A stretch of 64,000 bases of DNA from Hydrangea macrophylla (GCA_033977485.1 CM066988.1:78960669-79024668); one strand, 5' to 3'; positions 1 to 11,703 are shown, numbered from the stretch's first letter. Notes: generated from the sequence alone by a model not told the origin. Made by a program: numbers and translations.

Positions 1-866
1 AACAACATCTCCAAACCTTGCATAATCTAATTGTGATCTTTCATCACTCCAAAATAATTTTGAAAGGCACCCTTCATCATCAACATCATACTTGTAGAAG
101 AACCCTGGATCACGGTCTTTCATGGCACATAAATATGCCAAGGCTCCCTCCGCATCACCATTAGTAATTTCTCCCCTCCGTGCAACATCGACATAATTGT
201 ATAGGTCCTTTTGGGTGAACCCAACATTAGCATAGCCTCCTGACTGGTTTACCATGTAGTCCATAATCTTACATGCTTTGATTCCAATGCTACGCATGGA
301 GTTGACTTGTGCTTTATAGGGAGACTTGACTTTCCGATGTAAACGGAGGAAGGGCACGCAAGCCGGTGCTACTAGCGGATGGTTGTGCTCTTTAACAAAA
401 TCAACGACTACATATTCAGAATTGTCCTTTTTTAATTTGATGCGGAGCATTGTACGACATCCACATCTAGTAATTGCCCGTGCCTCGTACTGCCTATCTT
501 ACTGGTCTAAATGTTTTTGTTGTCTTTGACCGGCTTTCGACATACCCATTTTCTAGCATTAATAATTCCAGCCTTGTTTACAATCAGATTATCTTTTCTT
601 ATACTGAACCCCATAAGTTTTGTATATACATTGTACCAAATGTCTGCTTCAGTCTCGGAAATGAATGTCATGGACCGTATATCCTGTTCGGTTAGCTCTG
701 ACATGGCTTTTTCTGTATTACCAGTTGGTGGATTAAAATTGGTCCCCCTTACGTCCGAGTTTGGTGGAGTAAACACACCGTAGGAATCATCCGTGTCAGA
801 ATCACCACTTAAATCTGGGCCTTGGTTAATGTCGAAGTCCTCATCATTGGTTAAATCAACATACAC
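1..866 (-). pseudogene. FAR1/FHY3-related (FRS or MULE-like) protein, 5' part, broken
   Basis: Minus-strand coding sequence entering from the left edge. The first frame (866 to 507) has an acidic N-terminus and then the start of a FAR1 DNA-binding domain (SETEADIWYNVY, GFSIRKD, WVCRKP). It ends at TAG 507-509. Homology continues in another frame from about 515 to base 1, with TRCGCRTMLRI, FVKEHNHPL and FFYKYDVDDEG, the run-up to the MULE-type transposase domain. That frame has a TAA at 499-501. So one frameshift and one stop interrupt the domain. FAR1-family proteins are either domesticated light-signalling regulators or Mutator-like transposases; this fragment cannot separate the two. The 5' end abuts a 21-bp tandem repeat, so the start at 866 is uncertain. 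The family is clear; function is probably lost. Confidence 0.75.
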
Positions 867-904
867 TTCCTTCTTCTTTGAACAGTTAGCATCGGCAATT
901 GCAA

Positions 905-1780
905 TTTTACCTGATCATCAAATGTTGTTCCAAAATCAAATGTTGTTCCATAAAAAGAAAATGTTGTTCCATGATCTGTAATTGTTGTTCCATTCAAATC
1001 AAATGTTGTTACATGAAAAGAAAATGTTGTTCCATGATCTGTAATTGTTGTTCCATTCAAATCAAATGTTGTTCTATGATAAAAAAATGTTGTTCTATTT
1101 TCATCAAATGTTGTTTCGTGCAAATCAAATGTTGTTCCATGGATCGTCAAATGTTGTTCTATGGATTAGTAAATGTTGTTCCATGGACCGTAAAATGCTG
1201 TTCCATGAGCATCAAATATTGTTCCACGCAAATAAAATGTTGTTCCATGATCAGAAAATGTTGTTCCATTCAAATCAAATATTGTTCCATGAAAAGAAAA
1301 TGTTGTTCTATTTTCATCAAATGACGTTCCGTGCAAAACAAATGTTGTTCCATGGATCGTCAAATGTTGTTCTATTTTAATAAAATGTTGTTCCATATAC
1401 CGTCTAATGTTGTTCTATGAGCATCAAATGTTATTCCATGTAAATCAAATGTTGTTCTATGATGAGAAAATGTTGTTCTATTTGCATCAAATGTTGTTCC
1501 GTGCAAATCAAATGTTGTTCAATGGATTGTCATATGTTGTTCTATGGATAAATGTTGGTCTATTTTAATCAAATGTTGTTCCGTGCAATTCAAATGTTGT
1601 TTCATGATCAGAAAATATTGTTCTATTTAAATCAAATGTTGTTCCGAGCAAATCAAACGTTGTTCCATGATTATCAAATGTTGTTCTATGGATCGCCAAA
1701 TATTGTTCTATGTGCAAATCAAATGTTGTTCCATAGACCGTAAAATGTTGTTCTATGAGCATAAAATGTTGTTTTATGAG
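905..1780. repeat. 21-bp variable tandem repeat, about 40 units
   Basis: Repeated core AAATGTTGTTCCATG with a 6-base variable spacer (often ATCAAA, GCAAAT or AGAAAA). The period is 21 bases, so long stretches stay open in several frames on both strands; on the minus strand the unit reads as a 7-residue G-T-T-F-D-x-H motif. Units are imperfect (CCATG/CTATG/TCATG). The array runs to within about 50 bases of the FAR1-like reading frame. Isolated inverted relics of the core occur near 2650-3015. Confidence 0.9.
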
Positions 1781-1789
1781 ATTTATTTA

Positions 1790-2290
1790 TTTTCTTTAAT
1801 GCTAATGAAATGTTTTTTCTTTAATCATAAACATTCATTCCATATTTCTTTGTTTTTTTTCTTTCTAAAATAATAAAATATGTTGCTTAATCATAAACAT
1901 TTATTCCATAGATTTATTTCTTTTTTTGTAAGCTAATAAAATGTTTTTCCTTAATCATAAACATTCATTCCATATTTCTTTGTTTTTTTTTCTTCTAAAA
2001 TAATAAAAAATGTTGCTTAATCATAAACATTTATTCCATAGATTTATTTCTTTTCTTGTAAGCTAATGAAATGTTTTTCCTTAATCATAAACATTATTCC
2101 ATATTTCTTTGTTTTTTTCCTCTAAAATAATAAAATTTGTTGCTTAATCATTAACATTTATTCCATACATTTATTTCTTTTTTAAAAGTTAATGAAATGT
2201 TTTTCCTTAATCATAAACATTCATTCCTTATTTCTTTGTTTTTTTTTTTTTCTATTTTTTTTTTGTTTCTTAATCATAAACACTTATTCC
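1790..2290. repeat. ~130-bp tandem repeat, four copies
   Basis: Four imperfect AT-rich copies begin with GCTAATGAAATG or a close variant at about 1801, 1932, 2062 and 2188, so spacing is 126-131 bases. Each holds two ATCATAAACATT-ATTCCAT modules. The last copy is truncated. It directly follows the 21-bp repeat and shares the word ATTCCAT with it, so the two arrays may share an origin. Confidence 0.8.
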
Positions 2291-3990
2291 ATAAACAAAC
2301 TATAATATCAACCAAATCAATAAATCAAACAAAAAATAACTAAAACAAGATGAATAAGAGGAAAGTTAGCTGCTTATTTGAATAAAAATATAAATTAAAC
2401 TAGTATTGTTTAGGAAAATACCTATAAGTAGAAGTTCAACTTTTGTTTGTGTTTTTCAGTGGAGAAATCTTGTGCAACTCAGTGTGTTGAGATATTGTGC
2501 TACTCAGTCAACCAAATATGAATTACTATTGGGGGGGGATTCATATGACTCATATTTTTTGTAATTAAAGCAACTACCTACCTTAAAATCTCATTATTAA
2601 GTACCAAGTAGGTATACCAACCAAAAGCTTTCAACATTAAATTTGTGGAGGGAACAAGTCTATCTATTGGTGGAACAAACATAACAAGCATTTGGAACAA
2701 CTGTTTTTGGTCTCAAGAACAAAGTTGTGTTGGGGATTAGATATGACTGAGATTTATTTAATGTATTTAAAGGAACTACCTACCCAATTTAAATTCACTC
2801 GTACTTATACATCAAAAGTCAAATTTGCTAATATCCATATTGTAAAAGATTTCATACATAAATGTAAATCATGATCATGATTAGCACACAAATCAATCCA
2901 CGGAGAACAACTATTTGTAACATAGAACATTTGTTTCCCACCACATAACAAACATATAAAATGGAACAACATTTCATGGAATAGAACAATCATTCCTGAT
3001 CAAGGAACAAGCATCACATGAGAACCGGCCATAGCAGATTTCCCTCGCATTTACTACAGGCCAGACAACATCAGTACGCGTCAGTCAGCCATCACTTCAT
3101 CCCAACTTTTTCTTTCTCCACCATTCACAGCTTGACAAGTGGCAAAGTGGTTTGGGGTATATATACCCAAAACCACCAAACGTACCAAAGTGTTCTCCTT
3201 CAATAATAAGGGAAAGTTCTACGAAACTCCCAAGACGCTTCCCAACTTCTCTATCAGGAAATCTCGGGAAAAAAAAATTGAATGAATTTTGCAAATTTTT
3301 TTTGAAAGGAAAGAAAAATTATAAAAATTATCAACAATACTCCGAAGGTTTTTAGAGTTTTTCATCCAAGTACAGGTGCTATAAGCTTCTAAGTTATTCT
3401 GAAATCATCCACAAGATTCTACAACCATCCGCATTATTTTAGAATATTCTAGATCATTGTGGAAGTCTCTAAGTCATGTTGGAGTTCTCTATAACACTAG
3501 TAAAAGCAACAATTGTTGATATAACTAATATGCTAAAATAACTAAGTAAAATGCGATATAACTAAGTACAAAAGTAAAAGCAAGTGACACCAACTCTAAC
3601 TTAAAAGCATAAATGACAAATATTCTATTGAAAAATTAAAGTTGTGCTACTAGAATGTGGCTTTAAATAAGTTGATAATGAAATTAAACTCGCGAAGTAC
3701 CCCAGTCAATGAAAGTAGAAGTTCTTGTACTTAGAATGAATGAAATCAAATTTTCATAATAGACGTATGTCTTACGAGTTTTGGTGCCCCAACGATTGTA
3801 ATGAAGAGGACCCTACTCCTTGACATATGAGCTCTTGAGTAAAATATAATACAATCAAGATTGCATATAAAAATCTCATTCCAAACAGTCCTTAAAGCCT
3901 GATCATCACTAAATAAATAGATTTTTTGAATTTTGAGGTACCACCTGGCATGTTAACATGGTGCTCTTCAGTCAATGAGCGTAGATTTTT
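2291..3990. other. Intergenic, AT-rich, no gene seen
   Basis: No supported coding region. Between about 2650 and 3015 there are scattered GGAACAA/TGGAACAACATTTCATGG words, the reverse complement of the 21-bp repeat core further left, suggesting an inverted relic of that array. The short open frames at 3018-3355 have no recognisable domain. Confidence 0.5.
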
Positions 3991-4450
3991 TGGGTGAGAC
4001 TAGGGGTTGAGCTGAGTCGAGCTCATGTATATTTGACCTTGGCATGTTCATTATAGGAGCCTAAAATTCAGGCTTGATCTTGGCTTATTTATTAAATGAG
4101 CTAAGCACGAGCCAATGCCATGTATGTTTGAGCTTGACATGTCTATTTAACTTGATCTTGACTCGTATAAACTATAGGTGGTTCAATAACCTTTGATCTT
4201 GGCTTGACCTTGACTCGTATAAATGAGTCAAGCTCTTGTATCCTCTCAAATTGCATGTTTTTTACAAAACATGTATACATAAAAATAATTGTACAAGACC
4301 TTTTGCAAGTTTATTCATGAGTCTACTAACGAGCCTTATTCAACTTGTTCATGAACTCTATCGAGCTGAGTCCATTTGTGTTTGAGCGGTGAGCCAAACC
4401 GAGACTTTATCGAAAATGTCGGCAATGACTTATTGAGCAACTTGACTCGT
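3990..4450. repeat. Degenerate GAGCTC/CTTGACTCGTATA-rich repeat remnant
   Basis: The stretch is built from recurring words such as GAGCTGAGTCGAGCTC, CTTGACTCGTATAAA and GAGCCAAACC. This wording is common in degenerate plant dispersed repeats. No ends or target duplication could be identified, so the class is unknown. Confidence 0.35.
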
Positions 4451-5099
4451 ATATAACCATAAGTGGGACCCATGTCATACATACATCCTTTTTGTGTGGG
4501 TCCTACGTAGATAACCTATCACAACCAACCCGCCACCTGCGTATTAGAACACGTGCAACAACACCTTAGCAGTTCAATTAAACACTAATAAAATTAAGAG
4601 AACAAGATTCGACTCCAACTTGAGAAAGTCCTCAAAACATCAAGTTTTTACTTTAACCGAGGAGAAAATTCCATAAAAAATATTTCCCTAGTTTTGGAAT
4701 CAAAAGTAACATTTTTTGTAGTTCATTGGGAGCCATGAGGGGCACTTTCATCAAGTTAGAAATCAAAAGTAAACAATGGAAGGCCAAAATAATTAAGTCT
4801 GGCAGAGGGCAGTTCGACCGGTCCAACGGGAACCTTTGACCGGTCGAAGGGGGTGTGGGTAAAATCCTTCCCAAATCTGCAGAAATTTGCTAATTCCCAC
4901 CCTAGCTTGACCTAAAATTGATTTAACAGATCCAAACCTTTAACAAATCATTCAAGAACATCTCGGAACATACTCGTATGAGTTCACAACCTTCCTTACC
5001 CAAATCCACATCCAACTCAAGCATTAACAACCACTAAAAGTTATGGATTACGGAAACTTGCAAGTTTCTAACATGAGTCGAACTAGTCAACAACTAGAC
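4451..5099. other. Intergenic, no gene seen
   Basis: No feature supported. A local inverted pair (GACCGGTCCAACGGG with TTTGACCGGTCGAAG, about 4816-4848) is the only structure noticed. Confidence 0.4.
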
Positions 5100-6160
5100 T
5101 CCCAAACCAACACAACTTGTGGATTGTAAGATATATGATGTATCCATGGAAAACCAACCAAACCATATTATAAACCCAAATTTAGCATATTACAAACCTA
5201 CAATTTGTTTTAGTCCTCAACACCCCAAAATACACGTGTTACAAAAGAAACTTGTTTAATTACAACATACGAACAGATTAACATATCCATATCTCTCAAG
5301 CCCAACTTGACGTTCCATTCACTTCCTTTCCTCGTTGTGCTCCGTACCTGTGATGATTATTCAATAACCATACAAAAAACATATTTGTTTAAGCTTTCAC
5401 TTAGTGAGAGAACTAATCATGCTATCAGATGCTTAATATATAAATGCAACAATCATCATAATCATCAACTAAATAGTCTCCGAAAAGTCAAGTAACTCCA
5501 GCCATTACCCATGGGTCCTTCTCACCCTGGATCCTCCTTACTTTTGGTTGGATATAGCGTATCTTTCTCCCCGATGACCCCTACGGCATCACCGTTAATT
5601 TTGTTGTGTTCGTCACCACACTCCACTCTTGAGGGCTTGTAATTCCCTCACTATGGGATAAGTAAAATGATGACCACCACTTGACTTCCTTTTGACCCAC
5701 ATAAGCATTTAGGCAATTTAGCACATAAACATGATAATTTTACATTATTGACATGCTAGATACCATTTTCAACATATATAGCTATATGAACATAAATTTA
5801 ACTAGCTAAGACATCAATTATTACTTTAACACATATAAACAACAAATTTTGGGATTAGAATACTCGCCTCTTCGATTCATACCCAATTATGCTCCTAGGA
5901 TCCAATTCCAAGCTAGAACTTATCCCAATTCTCGTCCTAGAGCTAATCCTACATGATTTTGATATATCAATTGCTACTGACTAGAAATAGGTTACATAAA
6001 AATGTTATAAAATCCAAAATTCAAGGACATGCATGTGTTCCCCTTACCTTCACGAGTCCAAATATGTTCTTGGTTCGCAAATCAGAGCCCAAGCGGCGAA
6101 GATACAGCATCGCGAAGCTTGGTGGAGACCGTCACCTTTCTCCTCCTTCTTCTCTACATG

Positions 6161-6193
<33 letters not shown>
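6161..6193. repeat. (CT)n(TA)n microsatellite
   Basis: About 20 bases of CT dinucleotides run into a TATATATATATAT stretch. Read on the minus strand it is (TA)n(GA)n, a typical core-promoter and leader composition for the LTR it sits in. Confidence 0.8.
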
Positions 6194-6273
6194 GTTATGT
6201 TTTGCTGAGAAAATGGCTCAGCTCTTGACTCTAGTTGATAAACATTCAACTTTAATCCTATTACACTTACCTT

Positions 6274-6297
6274 CCCCCCCCCCCCCCCCCCCCCCCC
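6274..6297. repeat. 24-bp poly-C tract
   Basis: Uninterrupted run of 24 C (24 G on the minus strand) inside the decayed G0 LTR. A second tract of 21 C occurs at 21935-21955 in the G1 LTR. Exact length is prone to sequencing error. Confidence 0.9.
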
Positions 6298-6741
6298 AAC
6301 TTTCTTACTTGTTTATTATGAAACTCGAGATAATTATGTTAACTACCCACATTTCTAAATGGGTTTAATCTATTTCTTATGTATAATTAAGGTTATTATT
6401 AAACCTACTAATTATGAACCATATTCAAATACGCCCTCACATGTGTACCCCAACTACTCCCAATAACCTGACATATGACATTATAATAATAACTTTAAAC
6501 ATTTAAATAATTATTCACTTAAGTATATAATGGCATCTAAATGCAAATTATATTAACTAGACCATTGTCGGTCCCCATTTTCATACCAGTCCTACTTGAC
6601 ACAGGATTTTCATATGTGTTCGCATTTGAACATCTTTTTACATGTGGGTTCATAATCCCACCTTGAACCATCATATGTATTAATTATCATTAATTAACAT
6701 ATATTAATACTACTTTAACCTTCATTTTTGGGTCTAGGCAT

Positions 6742-7247
6742 TGTTGGGAATGGGCCCACAATCACAACAAGAAACACCCACAAATATGGAGATACATAGA
6801 ATAAGAACGACACACAACCACGAAAAATAATCAAGCAAACCAATACATCAAGATTTATGTGGTTTGGCCAACCCCAAGCCTACATCCACGGGCCAAGACA
6901 ATCAATGCAATTTATTATGAAGATTACAACCTCTCAAGACCTCACAATGTATATCTCTCCAACCAATATATGTAAACACACATAATTGCTAGAATTAGAT
7001 CTCTCCAACCAATCTTTTGCGTAAAACCTACATTTATATATATTGTAGAGTCCCAATCCTGGTTCTAGTAGGATTTACACCTATGGTAAGTCTTGTACAT
7101 CAAGGAATACTATCACAAACATTTTTATATAAAATAGGTAACTTCTACCATCAAAGGAACTTTATTTGACAAGGAAACCGCCACATAGGGAATCAAATCA
7201 AAATTAGTAAACAGTCCACGAATGGAATTTTAGGCACAATCCTAACA
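6742..7247. mobile_element. Possible solo LTR (copia-type) inserted in the G0 LTR
   Basis: The segment begins TGTTGGGAATGG and ends CCTAACA, a short inverted-repeat ending (TGTTGGG/CCTAACA-like) usual for LTRs. It carries the ATTTATGTGGTTTGGCCAAC / CCACGGGCCAAG wording often seen in plant copia LTRs. The right end falls 9 bases from the predicted start of the G0 LTR. Flanking pentamers (GGCAT and TGTGT) do not match, so no target duplication supports it. Confidence 0.4.
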
Positions 7248-7319
7248 TGTGTTACATTTTTTACTCCCTTTTAAGAGGTTTGTCCCCAAACATATTCTTA
7301 CCTCATCAATCGAACAAGT

Positions 7320-7800
7320 ACGGGTATTTTTCTCTGATTTCATCCTCACATTCTCAGGTTACCTCTTCAGCGATATAATTATAACAAAGGACCATAACTA
7401 ATGGAATTTTCTTCATTCTCAAAAGTTGATCCTTTCTGTCCAAAATCTATACCGGGTTTTCAACATACATCATATCTTTTTGAACTTCCAAGGGTTCAGG
7501 TTCAATGACATGACTCAAATCTGATACACAACATTTGAGCATGGACACGTGGAAAACATTATGAACATGTGCCAACTCTTGTGGCAACTCCAATCTATAA
7601 GCTACTGATCCCACTTTGTTCATAACCACAAAAGGTCCAACATACATCGGACACAACATACCTTTTTTGCTAAATCGTGTAATGCCCTTCGAAGGTGAAA
7701 CCTTCAGGAACACGTAGTCACCAACCTCAAACTCCAACGGTCTTCTACCCATATTAGCATAAATTTTATAGTGACTTTGTGCCATTTGTAATTGTTGCTT
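7320..7800 (-). pseudogene. G0 gypsy integrase C-terminus, remnant
   Basis: The minus-strand frame 7785-7447 reads MAQSHYKIYANMGRRPLEF, GDYVFLKVSP, YVGPFVVMNKVGSVAYRLEL and HNVFHVSMLKC, the usual order of the Ty3/gypsy integrase C-terminal region before a chromodomain. The following 100 bases toward 7320 keep homology to the same region of G1 (about 23050) with frame breaks. The element is dead: this piece is separated from the integrase core by stops and frameshifts. Confidence 0.75.
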
Positions 7801-8154
7801 AGTCAGTTTAACTTTGTCGGTGGTGATTTATACAATTTTTTGCCCTAGAAGTTCTAGAAGTTGCTTTTCTCCAATCTCTGTCTAACACACGGGCGATCTA
7901 TATTTTCTACCATACAATGCCTCATAAGGCGTTATTCTAATACTTGTCTGGAAACTATTGTTATACAAAAACTCAATCAGTGGCAAGTGAGTTTTCGAAT
8001 CAGCCTTGAAATCCATTACACAAACTCTAAGCATATCCTATAGAATCTGAATAACCCGTTTTGATTGTCCATTGGTTTGCAGGTGAAAAGCCGTGCTAAA
8101 ATACAAAGCTGTCCCTATTGCTCTTTGTAGCCCTTCCCAAAATTTAGACACAAA

Positions 8155-8355
8155 TCATATGTCACGATCTGATATGATAAATATCAGTGCCCTGTGTAGT
8201 CGTATAATCTCTTTAACATAAATTCCTACTAGCTTTGTCGGATCGGTAGTCTTAATCGGTAAGAATTGGGCTGGCTTAGTCAACATGTCAAAAATCACCC
8301 AAATGCTGTCATTAGATTTACGAGATCTCGGAAACCCCGATATAAAATCCATCAT
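8155..8355 (-). pseudogene. G0 gypsy integrase core, remnant
   Basis: Minus-strand frame with MMDFISGFPRSRKSNDSIWV, the region of the first catalytic Asp (MDFISGFP), and IIRLHRALIFIISDRDI near the second Asp (SDRD). The frame is open only locally; 7800-8155 carries the rest of the core in several frames with stops. Confidence 0.75.
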
Positions 8356-8376
8356 GATATGCTCGATCCCTTTTCA

Positions 8377-8716
8377 TTATGGTATTTCCAATGGTTGCAA
8401 TTCTCCTATGGGTTGTTGATGTTCAAGTTTCACTAGTTGACACGTTATGGACTTAGCCACAAATTCAGCAACTTTGCACTTCATACCACTCCACCAATAG
8501 ACTTCTCTTAAATCTATGTACCTCTTTGTACTTCTCGGATGTACAAAATATCGAGTACTATGGGCTTCTTCCAAAATTTGCTCTTTCAAATTGCTAATAT
8601 TAGGCACACATAACTGGTTAATGTATCGTAGTACTCCATCGTGGACACTAAACTTCGTTTGCCTACCTGAGTGTAATTCATTCACAACTTTTCTCAGATC
8701 TGGATCAAGAAGTTGA
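8377..8716 (-). pseudogene. G0 gypsy integrase zinc-binding region, remnant
   Basis: Minus-strand frame 8685-8377 shows the H2C2 integrase zinc module in degraded form (EEAHSTRYFVHPRSTKRY, YWWSGMKCKVAEFVAKSITC). The first Cys pair is altered to a single clear C. Homology stops near 8716, where an unrelated AT-rich sequence begins, so the reverse transcriptase and everything upstream are missing. Confidence 0.7.
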
Positions 8717-9219
8717 TTTGACTTGATCTAGAATCAATACCCGTGCGATGCACGCAAAATATTTCTGAATTTTGTGTATGTATTTTTTTGCTAAGTAAAT
8801 ATTATGTACATAAATTTGTTAATGTTATTGTCATTTATATATATAATGTAGTTATATTATTTTAGTTAATTAGTTTAGTTTATATCATGCACGTGTGTAT
8901 ATTTGGAGATATATGAATATATAATAAAATAGATTAGATAGATTTGCTATTGATGAGATTAGATATGGTTTAAAAAGTATATTATAGCTAATCTTGGACT
9001 GCTGCAATTTTGGAATATATACTTTAGCTGTTATATATACAAATATATGTATGTGTGTGTGTATGTGTGTGTGTGTGTGATAAAGAGAGGGTGAGATATA
9101 AGAAAAGAGATAGAGAAAAGGAAAAAAGAGAGAGATTATACATATATATTTGTGTTAATTCTATACTCACTCATGAACTCCATAACCTATTGCTAAATAC
9201 CAATTTTGTATCCCAAATT
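8717..9219. other. AT-rich spacer with (TG)n microsatellite
   Basis: Starts with a CCCGTGCGATGCACG near-palindrome where the G0 remnant ends, then AT-rich sequence without coding support. A (TG)n tract lies at about 9049-9080, followed by an AG-rich stretch to 9140. Confidence 0.6.
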
Positions 9220-9570
9220 AATGCGATTCCAAACACATGTGGTAGTAGGAGTACCTTTAATAATGGTTAGACCACTTCAACAGTCTCCAATAAAAATTCA
9301 GTAGTCACCTTCAATAATGGTGGGACCACTTTAACATCCTCTGACAAAAGTCCAATGAGTTCACTGTTACAGGATGTTAAAGTGGTCCCACAATTATTGA
9401 AGGTGACTACTGAATTTTTATTGGAGACTGTTGAAATGAGTTCACTGTTACAGGATGTTAAAGTGGTCCCACAATTATTGAAGGTGACTACTGAATTTTT
9501 ATTGGAGACTGTTGAAGTGGTCTAAGCATTATTAAAGGTGCTCCTATTACCACATGTGAGAAGCATTACT
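9220..9570. mobile_element. Foldback/MITE-like element with an internal 81-bp tandem duplication
   Basis: The left arm (about 9234-9335, starting CACATGTGGTAGTAGGAG) is the near-perfect inverted complement of the right arm ending at 9558 (CTCCTATTACCACATGTG). The right arm contains a direct duplication, 9355-9435 and 9436-9516, beginning ATGAGTTCACTGTTACAGG in both copies. There is no coding capacity. Flanking duplications are not clear, so the superfamily is unassigned. Confidence 0.85.
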
Positions 9571-10005
9571 CTTTAGGAGGTCATCGAAGAACCCGACCCG
9601 GATGGGCTGTCAATTCTAGTGGCAGTCAACATCAAGATTGGGAAACTTTCATATTTGTTTGGATGAATAATCATTATATCATTACATGATGATTCAATAT
9701 CCATACTGTCTAACTTATATGATTGTGAAGTATTTAGATGTACACCTACAAGATAAGGTACATGTTGCTTGTTATATCATCAAAAGAAAGGGAACATGGA
9801 AATTAAAAGAACAAAAAAAAGCACTATGGATCTAACCAATGACTTCATGGATTCATTTATATAGACAAAATGGTAGTTTATTGTAAATTAACTTCCCTAT
9901 ACTTTAAGTTGAACCACTTAATTATGTCTCATTCAATATGTTTAACCATCACTCTATTCCAATAAGTAGGCAGAGTACTCAATTTTGGCAACCTTACTTT
10001 GATTC
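9571..10005. other. Intergenic, no feature seen
   Basis: Unique-looking AT-rich sequence. No ORF, repeat or element end could be supported. Confidence 0.4.
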
Positions 10006-10415
10006 TATGTTTGGTATGGGGAAGAGGGGAAAGTAGGAGAGGGGTGGAGGGAAGAGAGGAAGGAAGATGGTAGAATCCCTTGTTTGGTAGGATAGAAGAG
10101 AGGAGGGAGAGGAGGAGAGGAGAGATGCCTCTTCCCTCCAGGCCCACAAATTTTAAGCCATCCAAGGTGGACGGATTAGGAGAGAAAAAAAACGTCCCTT
10201 ATCATTTGACATTTTTGTCATCCAATGAAAACTATGTTATATTTATTTAAGGGTACAATAGTAAAATATCAAATATTCCATTCTTTCCCTCCCCACTTCT
10301 TTCCCTTTTTAACCAAATACAATGAGGGAAGACCACCTTCCTTTCCTTAGGGATACATCTTCCATCCCTCCCCCCTTCCCTTCCATTTACTTTTCCATCC
10401 CTCGTACCAAACATA
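10006..10415. mobile_element. Non-autonomous TIR element, ends TATGTTTGGTA
   Basis: Inverted ends TATGTTTGGTATGGGG at 10006 and its complement CCTCGTACCAAACATA ending at 10415. The interior is purine-rich on the left half and pyrimidine-rich on the right, so the arms can fold over much of their length. It is non-coding. I could not identify a convincing target duplication, and the superfamily is unknown. Confidence 0.55.
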
Positions 10416-10849
10416 ACATTAGTGGTAATGCTCAATGCTTCCACCATATATGACTTGATATTGCTCACTCTCTAAAATGTTTTTGGCTAGTGATGACAAG
10501 TCCAAAAGATGAAGACTACTAGCATTAATGTTAGTAGGGGGCATGCCACCTATTAAATTCATGGGGCGGTTGGTCAAATGTTCCTACTGTGGACCATAAT
10601 GGGGGATAGATCTCTATTTTTTTTTTGGGTGCCAAAGGTTCCTGTGATTTTCAGTGGAAGAAAATGCCCACTCTCCTTATGCTCAACAATTACACTATAC
10701 ATATGCCACCCCAGCCCAATTTAAGGAAGTTAGTTATTTTTTGTTTTCTAAACTTTAAATTGTCATAGACTACAAAATTTTTTTTTTCATAAAAATTATA
10801 TATTCAAAATCTACAAAACAACATCTATCAAACAAGATCCATGACGATT
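10416..10849. other. Intergenic, no feature seen
   Basis: AT-rich with poly-T runs. No supported gene or element end. Confidence 0.4.
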
Positions 10850-11190
10850 AAAAAAAAAACAGTGACATTGCCCAATTTTCACTATTTAATCTCACTGTCA
10901 TTTTTTTTTTAAAACATTGATATTGCCCAAATGTAATTGTTTCAATGTTACTGTCATTGTTACACTACACTATGAAAAAACAAATTCAAACAGTGGCATT
11001 GCCCACGACAGTGATATTGCCCAATTATCATTGTTTTAATCCCATTGTTTTTTTTTTTTTTTTTAAACAGTGACATTGTCCAAATGTCACTGTTTCAATG
11101 TTAATGTCATTGTTACACTGCATGATGAAACAAAAAAATCAAACAATGACATTACCCAAATATCACTATTTTAATGATACTGTCGTGATG
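10850..11190. repeat. Degenerate tandem repeat, ACAGTGACATTGCCCAA units
   Basis: The words CAGTGACATTGCCCAA, TTTCAATGTTACTGTCATTG and poly-T recur in the same order at least three times, with irregular spacing of roughly 60-150 bases. The copies diverge by substitutions and T-run length. Confidence 0.6.
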
Positions 11191-11695
11191 AAATAGCATA
11201 ATGAAAAAAAAAATATTATTTGAGAAAAGGCACTCGCAAATGTTACTGCCTGTCATCGACAATGACACTTGAATTTACTACAAATCATCATAAAACATTA
11301 CTAAAATTGAACTGAGGAAAGGCACTCATTTTCCTACCCATTTTTTTATTAAATTTTTTACAGAGATATTGAAAATCTACCAACAAAAAGACAAAAAGAG
11401 GACACAAAAGCTTAATCCTTTTCAACTTGTAGACTCCAACTGCTTCACTTTAAATCACGTGAAAGCGAGGTACTCTGTTTGGTTGGCTTCAAATTCTTTG
11501 ATTTGGTCTTCGAATGGTGTGTGTCGATCTAGTCAAATGAGTGTGAATGCCGATCTCAACAACTGCTTCTAGTGTCAGAGATGGTAACAACAGTGAAAAG
11601 GTTGAAAGATGTGGAGGCAGCAACGATGGTCTATATTAGAAAGGCGACGATGATCTGTTAGAGAGAGATGAGAGAGAGAGAAATAAGAAGAAAGG
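11191..11695. other. Intergenic, no feature seen
   Basis: No supported gene. It ends in an AG-rich stretch (GAGAGAGATGAGAGAGAG) just before the hAT-like element. Confidence 0.4.
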
Positions 11696-11703
11696 GTTGA
11701 AAT

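Larger units (their letters stand above)
5100..7256 (-). mobile_element. Decayed LTR of a minus-strand gypsy element (G0); outer end uncertain
   Basis: Immediately right of 7256 lies the tail of a minus-strand gypsy polyprotein, including the antisense form of the GGGGACAAAC stretch that in these elements precedes the 3' LTR. On the minus strand the LTR would begin TGTAACACATG at 7256. To the left, the sequence has the general composition of the better preserved LTR at 21177-22991, including a poly-C tract and a CT/TA microsatellite. The LTR is interrupted by 6742-7247. I could not fix the left end, so 5100 is approximate. Confidence 0.4.

Noticed and set aside
899..1743. Plus-strand ORFs rich in KCCS and MLFH repeats
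   Set aside because: Translation of the 21-bp repeat; no start context or domain.
8730..8750. CCCGTGCGATGCACG as a transposon terminus
   Set aside because: The near-palindrome recurs in plant repeats, but no partner end or TSD was found here.
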